A DNA stretch of 20,480 nt, from the NCBI GenBank assembly GCA_964565895.1, contig CAZMGT010000064.1, positions 1 through 20,480 of the forward strand, in the 5' to 3' direction. The translations under genes were made by a program, and so were the position numbers. The notes under the pieces were generated by a model. It had not been told where the DNA came from. It did no database searches and worked only from the letters and a program-made list of their open reading frames with translations. This stretch comes from CAZMGT01 sp964565895. Its GTDB lineage: Bacteria > Armatimonadota > Zipacnadia > UBA1398 > CAZMGT01. Every line of letters starts with the position of its first letter. Position 1 is the stretch's first letter. This document shows positions 14,748-20,480 of the stretch, in pieces.

Positions 14748-16073
14748 CTACTTCACGTCCTCCCGATGCTCTTTGATAAACCGCCCGCGCATATACCCCA
14801 GCCAGGGGTGGACGTAGCGCCGATTAAGGTCGATCTCCGCTACAGCAATCGGCTCAAGCTCGGCGCTGTCCTCCCGCGCCTCGGCGAGCACGTTGCCTTC
14901 GGGGTCTACAATCCAGCTCCGCGCGCCATAGCCGCAGGTGACGAGAAAAACGTGGTTTTCGATCGCCCGCGCCTTCATCAATGTTTCGTTGCCGCCCCAG
15001 ATAGGGAGGAAAATGATCTCCGCGCCGTCCAGGGCCATGCGCTGGGCGGGGTCCACATATTGCACGTCCCAGCAAATCATCATCCCTACTTTGCCGAAGT
15101 CCGTCTCAAATACGCGGTAGGCGTCGCCCGGCATAACCCCGCCCTCGATCTCCTCGCGCGGGACGTATACCTTGCGATACTTGCCCACGATCTTTCCCTG
15201 GCGGTCAATCAGTATAGCGGTGTTATATACCGCCCGCCCTTCGCGCTCGTTATAGCAGGCGACGAGGTAGCAGTTATACTTTCGGGCCATCTCGCCCAAG
15301 CGCGCGGAGGTCGGCCCGGGAATAGGCTCGGCGACATCGGCGTATTTCAGCCCCGTGCCGACCATGGTCATCGCCTCGGGGAGGCAGATAATGTCCGGCT
15401 TGTGCTTGGCCACGCGATCGATCCACTGGCAAAACTCCTCGATGTTCTCGCTGGGCCTTTTGTTTCCCCGCGGCCGGTGATGAATCGTAGCCACGCGGAC
15501 AATCCGCGGCGGGGGCTGAGGGACCTCGGCCAGGCGCACGTCGTCCCACCACACCGTCCCCCCGGCGTTCCAGCCAAACAGCAGCTCGATCTCCACACTG
15601 GCCGCCTCGTCGGGAGCGGGGGCCACGGCCCAAACGTGGCGCCAGCCGCCTCCCGCGTCCTCGGTGCGAAAGACATATTCCGGCTGGCCGGCGCGGTCGC
15701 CGTTGCTCTTGCGCCAATCCAACCGCGGGACCACGCGCTGGCGCTCGAAGGCCACGCCCTGTGCGCGATAGTAGGCATCGAGGCGATACCACGCGCCGGG
15801 CTTGATCCCCCCGACGGCAAGGACCCAGCCGCCATATTCCACGCGGTCGCGGCAGCGAATGCGCAACGAGCCGGCCTCCGGCCCGCGCGAGACTTTCGCA
15901 TCTACCGCGCACTCGGGGAGGATCTCCTCCCGCGCCGCGCTGGGCTTCCAAGGGCAGTTTTCCGGAGAAAAAGCGTTGTGCTCGCTCAAAACAGTCTCCA
16001 TGCCATAACCTCCCGCGGCAAACGCGCAATACGCCAGCGCCATGCAAGCCAGGCGCAGCGCACGTGCCTCCAT
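14748..16073 (-). CDS. Secreted carbon-nitrogen hydrolase (nitrilase superfamily) with N-terminal beta domain
   Basis: The 441-residue product has a signal peptide (residues 1-23). Residues about 55-187 resemble a carbohydrate-binding-like jelly roll: PGAWYRLDAYYRAQG, then GGTVWWDDVRLAEV, a typical final strand of such domains. The nitrilase fold occupies about 190-440 with all three catalytic residues visible: Glu233 in LPEA, Lys301 in GKYRK, Cys334 in MMICWD. The superfamily hydrolyses nitriles or amides through a Cys thioester intermediate. Its members are usually cytoplasmic, so an exported form with an appended binding-type domain is unusual. The ATG at 16073 is preceded by GGAGGTGA 6 nt away. 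It is the first minus-strand gene and diverges from the 459-residue plus-strand gene across 114 bp. The substrate is unknown; an amide on a glycan or peptide is possible. Confidence 0.92.
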   Translation of the reverse strand: MEARALRLACMALAYCAFAAGGYGMETVLSEHNAFSPENCPWKPSAAREEILPECAVDAKVSRGPEAGSLRIRCRDRVEYGGWVLAVGGIKPGAWYRLDAYYRAQGVAFERQRVVPRLDWRKSNGDRAGQPEYVFRTEDAGGGWRHVWAVAPAPDEAASVEIELLFGWNAGGTVWWDDVRLAEVPQPPPRIVRVATIHHRPRGNKRPSENIEEFCQWIDRVAKHKPDIICLPEAMTMVGTGLKYADVAEPIPGPTSARLGEMARKYNCYLVACYNEREGRAVYNTAILIDRQGKIVGKYRKVYVPREEIEGGVMPGDAYRVFETDFGKVGMMICWDVQYVDPAQRMALDGAEIIFLPIWGGNETLMKARAIENHVFLVTCGYGARSWIVDPEGNVLAEAREDSAELEPIAVAEIDLNRRYVHPWLGYMRGRFIKEHREDVK

Positions 16074-16187
16074 CGCCGCTCACCTCCGCGCGCTGCTCGT
16101 TCTGCTCCGTCAGCGGCCGCTCCTGCCCAAGATAGGTATTGGCCGACGCGCGCGGAACTACCCTGCGGAAAAACCAGGAGGTTTGCC
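16074..16187. promoter_or_regulatory. Divergent intergenic region holding both ribosome binding sites
   Basis: These 114 bp separate the two divergently transcribed gene groups, so both promoters should lie here or just inside the genes. The SD of the minus gene is GGAGGTGA at 16087-16080. The SD of the plus gene is AGGAGGT at 16176-16182. A TATCTT box on the minus strand (16134-16129) matches the -10 proposed for the propeller trio, but no good -35 accompanies it. No operator palindrome stands out. Confidence 0.5.
16176..16182 (+). promoter_or_regulatory. Ribosome binding site setting the start at 16188
   Basis: AGGAGGT, close to the ideal anti-16S complement, lies 5 nt before ATG 16188. 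It decides the start in a frame that stays open about 1450 nt further upstream. Confidence 0.8.
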
Positions 16188-17567
16188 ATGGCGCGCACCG
16201 TGCAGCGTAGCAATGTCCCCTGCTATCTCATCGGCAACTGGCTCGTGGGCGCGCGCGTGGATACCGACCGCGGGTCGTACACCGGCGACACAATGGCCAC
16301 GCGGCAGCGGCGCTATCGCGAGCGGGTGTGGGTTGTCGCGCGGCGGCTCGTGCGCCCAGCCGATCGGCAGCGTGCGGAAGGCGAGCTGACGATCGACGCC
16401 CAGCCCACGCCGGCAACCGTTCGGCTAACGGCGCGGGCCGAGGTTGCCGGCGATGGCGTGCGCGCGCTGTCCGTCGTCCTGCGCGACCTCCCGCGGGGCG
16501 AGGTGCTCGGGCCGCTGTGGCGGGCCGTGCCCCTGGGCGAGGGAGAGCTGGCCCTGCCCTATCCCCAGGAGCTGCACACGCCGCTCATCTTCGTTCGCCT
16601 GCCCGGGGACGCGTTCTTGTATTTCCGCGCGGCCCAGCGCGGCGTTTGGCAAAAGCGCTTTTGGGCAGCCGCGCAGAGAGAACGCCTGACGATCGAGCTC
16701 GAGCATCCGCTGCCCACGCCCACCTCCTCCGCGCAGACGCCGGAGTGGCACTTTGGCGTAACGGCGCAGCCGGAGCGGGTCGTCGCCGAGCACTGCGCAC
16801 AGCTCGAGCGAGCGCTCGGCTTGCGCCCGTGGGAGAAGCGCGACGATGTTCCGCAGTGGGCGCGGGAGATCGCGTTGGTCGACGTTCTCCGCGCGGGGGC
16901 CGCGGCCGACAGCCGGCGCGTCCCTCTGGACGCTCTGCGGTCGGTTGTTGAGCGCCTGGGAGCGAGGCGCGTGCTCGTTCTTGTGGAAGGGCAGGGAGAA
17001 GAAACTGTTGGCACGCTGTGCCGCAAGGTGCAGGAAGCGGGTTGCCCTGCGATGCTCACGGTGGACGCCGAGTCGCTTGGTCGGCCGACAGCGGATGGCG
17101 CAGGCTGGGCGCGCGAGCTTGGCGATGCCGCCGCGCGGGTCGCTCGCCGGTTTCGCCCACAGGCGCTGCTTATCCGGGGAGTGCGCTTTGCCGACGCGGC
17201 GGACCACGATGCGCTGCTCGCCGCACTTGCCGAGGCCAAGGGGCGGCTGCGCCAGGAGTTTCCCGAGCTGCTGCTTGCCTGCCACGGCTGGCGCGATGTT
17301 TTGGGGGCAATTTTCCCCTTGCTCGCCGCGCGCCCGCCGGAGCGCTGGCCGGCGGTTTTCTCGCGCTATTGCAGGTGCTTCGACCTCCGCGCAGAGGAGG
17401 CCACCGCCCGGCAGGAGGCCGCTTCAGCGACGGGCGACCGCGGGCCGGAGGTTACCCGGGCGTGCCTTCCTGCGCTGCTTCTTCCAACGGCGGACGCTGC
17501 TTCCGCCCAAGGGCGCGTTGAGCGGGCGCTTGTCCGTGCCGAGGAATATGCGCGCAGGTTTCTTTAG
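16188..17567 (+). CDS. Unrecognised 459-residue cytoplasmic protein
   Basis: No signal peptide or membrane segment is visible. Residues about 1-190 are beta-rich (WVVARRLVRPADRQ, TVRLTARAEVAG, LIFVRLPGDAFLYFR), like an N-terminal sandwich domain of glycoside-hydrolase-like proteins. Residues about 220-400 alternate strands and helices (RRVLVLVEGQG, PQALLIRGVRF, PELLLACHGWRD), which could be a partial TIM-barrel-like fold. I do not recognise the family, and no catalytic residues can be named. The start at 16188 is set by AGGAGGT six nucleotides upstream; the same frame stays open much further left, but that stretch is antisense to the nitrilase gene. The gene ends 25 bp before the GHL10 gene, so the two are probably co-transcribed. 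The role may be linked to the neighbouring glycan genes, by context only. Confidence 0.75.
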   Translation: MARTVQRSNVPCYLIGNWLVGARVDTDRGSYTGDTMATRQRRYRERVWVVARRLVRPADRQRAEGELTIDAQPTPATVRLTARAEVAGDGVRALSVVLRDLPRGEVLGPLWRAVPLGEGELALPYPQELHTPLIFVRLPGDAFLYFRAAQRGVWQKRFWAAAQRERLTIELEHPLPTPTSSAQTPEWHFGVTAQPERVVAEHCAQLERALGLRPWEKRDDVPQWAREIALVDVLRAGAAADSRRVPLDALRSVVERLGARRVLVLVEGQGEETVGTLCRKVQEAGCPAMLTVDAESLGRPTADGAGWARELGDAAARVARRFRPQALLIRGVRFADAADHDALLAALAEAKGRLRQEFPELLLACHGWRDVLGAIFPLLAARPPERWPAVFSRYCRCFDLRAEEATARQEAASATGDRGPEVTRACLPALLLPTADAASAQGRVERALVRAEEYARRFL

Positions 17568-17576
17568 CGAAAGAAA

Positions 17577-17584
17577 AAGGGGGA
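17577..17584 (+). promoter_or_regulatory. Ribosome binding site supporting the GTG start at 17593
   Basis: AAGGGGGA lies 8 nt before GTG 17593. The alternative ATG at 17548 lies inside the previous gene and lacks a comparable site. Confidence 0.55.
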
Positions 17585-17592
17585 AATGGGCC

Positions 17593-19518
17593 GTGAGCGT
17601 GTGGAGAAAGGTCGGGCTGCTCCTTGCCCTTCTTGCCCTGCCCGCCTATTGCGCGAGCGATGCCGTGCTTACCCTCGTGGGCAAGGGCGCAGGAGCGACG
17701 AGGTATCGCGGGGGAGGAAAGGTGGAATTTCTCGATGTCTCCCTCGCCGACCAGCTCGTCCATATCGGCGACGGGCGGGAGATTCCCCTGCGCCTGAGCA
17801 TTGGCTACAACGTTCTGGAAACGGCCCCCGTGCTGCTCACCTCGCGCCTGGGGAGCGAGTATTGGACGGTTTACCACTATGCTTCGGAAAGCGCAGCGCG
17901 CCTCTATACGCGGGAGAACATTGACCTCTCCCGCGCGGGCGAGGCCACGGCCACTGCTAAGCGCGCGTGGACCGCCAAGGACGAGCGGCTGAGCAAGGGC
18001 CTGGTGAGCATTCGCAGCAGGCGCTACTTTCTCATTGACCAGCCCAACGGCAAGTGGCTAGACGTCGTCGACCCGCCGCCGTTTTTCAGCCGCCCGGAGG
18101 TCGCGCTTAAGCTAACGTTTACCCTGGCCAACTTGGAGCGCTTCTCCCTCAGTTTCGCCGAGGTACGGTCCACATGGAAGCCCGGCGCCGGGCTTTATGC
18201 CATGCTCGTCGTCACCGATGCCGATGGCGAGCGCTTTCCCGTGCTCTGCGCCGAGGGCCGCGCCGAGGCCGGCGCGTGGCGGGCGCCGCTCGTTCCCGTC
18301 GTCCAGCAGCTGTTGCACGTCCCTGCAGGCTGGGTTAAGGCAACGCTGCCCCAGAACGTCCCCGACCAAGTAACCCTGAGCGCGACGGTCTCGGCAATGA
18401 CGCCGAGCGGGCCCAAAGTCGTGCGCGTGCAGCGCGTCGTTCGCCGAGGCGAGGGGCAGACGGCGAGCGAGGGGGTCGCTGCTCCCGTTAAACTGCCGGA
18501 GCTTCCCCGCAACGCACAAGGCGTGGTGCGCGAGACGCGGGCGATGTGGGTCGCCATGCGCGACATTACCACGCGCGCGGGGATCGAAGACGTCGTCCGG
18601 CGCGCCGCGCGGGCGCGGCTGAATATGCTCGTGCCCAACGTTTTCGTGCGCAGCAGCTTCGTTTGCAAAAGCGACCTTTTCCCCATGGCGGAAAGCGTCG
18701 AGGAGGGGCTTGACCCCTTGGCCTACTTAATCGAGCTCGCGCACAAGGACGGGCTTGAGGTCCACCCCTGGTTCTGCGTGACCTATCGCGACGCAAAGGC
18801 GCGCGAGCTCATCGGCGGCGTGGATTTGATCCAGAAAAACGGCAAGCCGGCGACCCACGGAGCTTGCGTCCATCGCCCGAAGTACCGCGAGTTCATCGTT
18901 AACCTAATGACCGACGTCGCGCGGCGCTACGACGTTGACGGCGTCCACCTGGACTATATTAGGAGCATGGGCGACTGCTACTGCGAGGCCTGCCAGCGCG
19001 AGTTTAAAGAAAAATTCGGCAAGCCAATGAGCGAGGCCACCGAGGAGGAGTGGGTCGCCTGGCACAGAGAGGCGGTGGGCGACATCGTGCGCCGCGTGGC
19101 GGAGAACGTGCGGCGAGTGCGGCCGAGGGCGAAGATGTCCGCGGCGGTGTTCTCCTCGCTTTCCAGCGGCGCGCGCCAGGGGCAGGACCCCGCGGGCTGG
19201 GCGCGCAACGGTTGGCTCGACATCGTCATCCCCATGGACTACAAGCTAGACACGATGCTCGTGCAAACGTGCGAGAAAAGCTTTCTGGACGTTCTCGACA
19301 ACGACGACTGCCTGGTCAGCGGGCTGTCCATGTATATGCGCCAGGAGGGCCAGGCTGTTCCCCGGCCGCCGGAGCTTGTCGCCGAGCAAATTACTTTGGT
19401 GCGTAGCCTGGGCATTCACGGCTATTGTCTGTTTGTGAGCAGCTACCTAACCGACGAGATAATCGCGCGCCTGCGCGAGGAGATAAATACCGAGCCCGCC
19501 GTGCCCTACTTTCGCTAG
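17593..19518 (+). CDS. Secreted glycosyl-hydrolase-like 10 (GHL10) family protein
   Basis: The 641-residue product starts with a signal peptide (MSVWRK, hydrophobic 7-19, cleavage near CAS at 20-22). Residues about 25-300 are an N-terminal beta-rich region without clear family. Residues about 312-630 match the GHL10 TIM barrel: RETRAMWVAMRDI, LNMLVPNVFVRSSF, GLEVHPWFCV, DVDGVHLDYIR (447-457), and DIVIPMDYKLD. Relatives are thought to act on glycans or peptidoglycan-like polymers, with few characterised. A Cys cluster C462-Y-C464-E-A-C467 follows the LDYIR strand, a pattern known from related barrel proteins. The start is GTG 17593, with AAGGGGGA 8 nt upstream. ATG 17548 would overlap the previous gene and lengthen the n-region by 15 residues. 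It follows the 459-residue gene by 25 bp and precedes the sulfatase. Confidence 0.9.
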   Translation: MSVWRKVGLLLALLALPAYCASDAVLTLVGKGAGATRYRGGGKVEFLDVSLADQLVHIGDGREIPLRLSIGYNVLETAPVLLTSRLGSEYWTVYHYASESAARLYTRENIDLSRAGEATATAKRAWTAKDERLSKGLVSIRSRRYFLIDQPNGKWLDVVDPPPFFSRPEVALKLTFTLANLERFSLSFAEVRSTWKPGAGLYAMLVVTDADGERFPVLCAEGRAEAGAWRAPLVPVVQQLLHVPAGWVKATLPQNVPDQVTLSATVSAMTPSGPKVVRVQRVVRRGEGQTASEGVAAPVKLPELPRNAQGVVRETRAMWVAMRDITTRAGIEDVVRRAARARLNMLVPNVFVRSSFVCKSDLFPMAESVEEGLDPLAYLIELAHKDGLEVHPWFCVTYRDAKARELIGGVDLIQKNGKPATHGACVHRPKYREFIVNLMTDVARRYDVDGVHLDYIRSMGDCYCEACQREFKEKFGKPMSEATEEEWVAWHREAVGDIVRRVAENVRRVRPRAKMSAAVFSSLSSGARQGQDPAGWARNGWLDIVIPMDYKLDTMLVQTCEKSFLDVLDNDDCLVSGLSMYMRQEGQAVPRPPELVAEQITLVRSLGIHGYCLFVSSYLTDEIIARLREEINTEPAVPYFR

Positions 19519-19543
19519 GGCGCGGGGCGCGGGAAATACGCTG

Positions 19544-19595
19544 CTTTTGCGCCGCCTGGGCAAAGCTGCTTGCCCGGGCGGCCAGCGAGCAAAAG
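19544..19595 (+). terminator. Long imperfect hairpin between GHL10 and sulfatase genes
   Basis: A 13-bp stem with one G-U pair (19551-19563 with 19570-19582) surrounds a 6-nt loop. An outer CTTTTGC/GCAAAAG pairing (19544-19550 with 19589-19595) extends it across a 6-nt bulge. It lies just before the sulfatase ribosome binding site. No U-tract follows on the plus strand, so it could be a terminator of the GHL10 transcript, a processing site, or a leader structure affecting sulfatase expression. Confidence 0.4.
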
Positions 19596-19614
19596 AGCAC
19601 GGAGGTTTTTGCAC

Positions 19615-20480
19615 ATGGCAAGCGACGAACGGATGAACATTCTCTACATCATGACCGACCAGCAGCGGTTCGACGACCTGGGGCTTTACGGCCTGACGCC
19701 GGTTAAAACGCCCAACCTGGACGCCCTGGCCAACTCCGGTATGCGCTTCGACCGCGCCTATACCTGCTGCTCGCTCTGCTCGCCGGCGCGGGCCTCGATG
19801 CTCACGGGGAAGTATCCCCACACCCACCGCATGTGGAACAACAACGACATGATGCAGTGGGCCTGCCGCAACCTGCCCGACCACATCGAGCTCATTAGCC
19901 AGCGGCTGGCCGTTGTGGGCTATCAGTGCGGCTATGTCGGGAAGTGGCACTGCGGGCGGGAGAAGGTGCCCAGCACCTATGGCTTTGTGGGGATGGACGT
20001 CCCCAACTACGGCAACCCTTACGCCACGCCGCAGTATCGCGAATATATCGAGCGCCACGGCCTTACCCCGCCCAAGCGCAAGGTCGAAGTGCAGGCCACG
20101 GCCCCGCCCTATGGCCCGATCGCCGGCGTGTTTGAGGGCGACATCCGCGCGCACGCTACGTATTTTTTAAGCGAGTATGCCATTGACATGATGCGCCAGT
20201 TTGCCGAGGAGCGCGAGCGCAGCGGCCGGCCGTGGTTCATCTTCCTCTCCTACTGGTATCCGCACCATCCCTACATGCCGCCTACGGAGTATGCGCAAAT
20301 GTTTAACCCGGAGGATGTCGAGCTCTGGCCGAGCTTTAACGACGACCTTGCCGGCAAGCCGCCACACCACAAGCGCTATCGCGAAAGCTACCACCGCGCG
20401 TTAGAGCACGACGAGGACACGTGGCGGCTAATCCTCGCGCGAGCATTTGCCCAAATGACCTACCTCGACGCGCAAATCGG
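19615..20480 (+). CDS. Cys-type sulfatase, N-terminal part (runs off the window)
   Basis: The first 288 residues of an alkaline-phosphatase-fold sulfatase are present. Asp15 in TDQQR is a metal-ligand position. The formylglycine motif is C55-S-P-A-R59 followed by ASMLTGKYPH; Cys55 would be oxidised to formylglycine by FGE or an anaerobic maturase. The second signature is GYVGKWHCG with Lys110 and His112. The substrate-side PHHPY block is at 216-220. The enzyme hydrolyses sulfate esters, probably on a glycan given the neighbours, though the choline- or aryl-sulfatase type cannot be excluded. No signal peptide is visible after ATG 19615, which has GGAGG 9 nt upstream, so this product looks cytoplasmic. 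It is 96 bp downstream of the GHL10 gene. The C-terminal domain lies beyond the window. Confidence 0.95.
   Translation, partial: MASDERMNILYIMTDQQRFDDLGLYGLTPVKTPNLDALANSGMRFDRAYTCCSLCSPARASMLTGKYPHTHRMWNNNDMMQWACRNLPDHIELISQRLAVVGYQCGYVGKWHCGREKVPSTYGFVGMDVPNYGNPYATPQYREYIERHGLTPPKRKVEVQATAPPYGPIAGVFEGDIRAHATYFLSEYAIDMMRQFAEERERSGRPWFIFLSYWYPHHPYMPPTEYAQMFNPEDVELWPSFNDDLAGKPPHHKRYRESYHRALEHDEDTWRLILARAFAQMTYLDAQI

Noticed and set aside
14736..16187. Leftward extension of the 459-residue plus-strand frame (total 943 codons open)
   Set aside because: It is exactly antisense to the nitrilase gene, which has a signal peptide, intact catalytic triad and strong ribosome binding site. The plus-frame translation there shows no family motif, and a strong internal start exists at 16188.
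16846..17592. Leftward extension of the GHL10 frame
   Set aside because: It overlaps the 459-residue gene in another frame, the translation is Arg/Pro/Ser-rich in the way of an off-frame reading, and the signal peptide begins only at GTG 17593.
1..20480. tRNA, rRNA, CRISPR array, insertion sequence or phage genes
   Set aside because: No repeat-spacer pattern, transposase, integrase or conserved RNA sequence was recognised on either strand by eye.

Overview
The window is GC-rich bacterial DNA with strong Shine-Dalgarno sequences before most starts. Many products look exported. The mix of a Cys-type sulfatase, a glycosyl-hydrolase-like family 10 (GHL10) protein, an unusual secreted nitrilase-fold protein and large beta-propeller proteins fused to a methyltransferase-like fold resembles the PVC superphylum (Planctomycetota, Lentisphaerota, Kiritimatiellota) or similar polysaccharide-degrading phyla. 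There is no rRNA or taxonomic marker here, so this placement is inference only.

Layout: (1) positions 1-132 carry the end of a plus-strand glycerophosphodiester phosphodiesterase. It converges on the minus-strand genes with stop codons sharing one CTAG. (2) From about 16073 down to 129 there are seven minus-strand genes, in transcription order: a secreted nitrilase/carbon-nitrogen hydrolase with an N-terminal beta domain, a small Spy/CpxP-like exported helical protein with an Arg/Gly/Pro tail, three tandem paralogous proteins of about 1060-1080 residues, a CstA-family transporter, and a secreted six-hairpin-glycosidase-like protein. (3) From 16188 rightward there are three plus-strand genes: an unrecognised 459-residue cytoplasmic protein, a secreted GHL10 protein, and a sulfatase cut by the window end.

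The most distinctive content is the trio of giant paralogs (13980-4283, minus), separated by only 17-21 bp. Each has an N-terminal signal or anchor segment, a compact SAM-methyltransferase-like Rossmann domain, a conserved WTH-HGPDxNAV linker, a first PQQ-like beta-propeller closed by a Cys-rich module, and a second propeller. A perfect 10-bp GC hairpin and a plausible sigma70-type promoter lie just upstream of the trio, so it may be its own transcription unit.

Taken together, the locus fits a cell-envelope or periplasmic catabolic island: desulfation (sulfatase), glycan handling (GHL10 and the six-hairpin-like protein), amide/nitrile hydrolysis (nitrilase fold), uptake of small carbon compounds (CstA), and large exported propeller proteins of unknown role. 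The substrate cannot be read from the sequence. No tRNA, rRNA, CRISPR array, insertion sequence or phage gene was seen, and no stretch longer than 300 bases lacks a gene.
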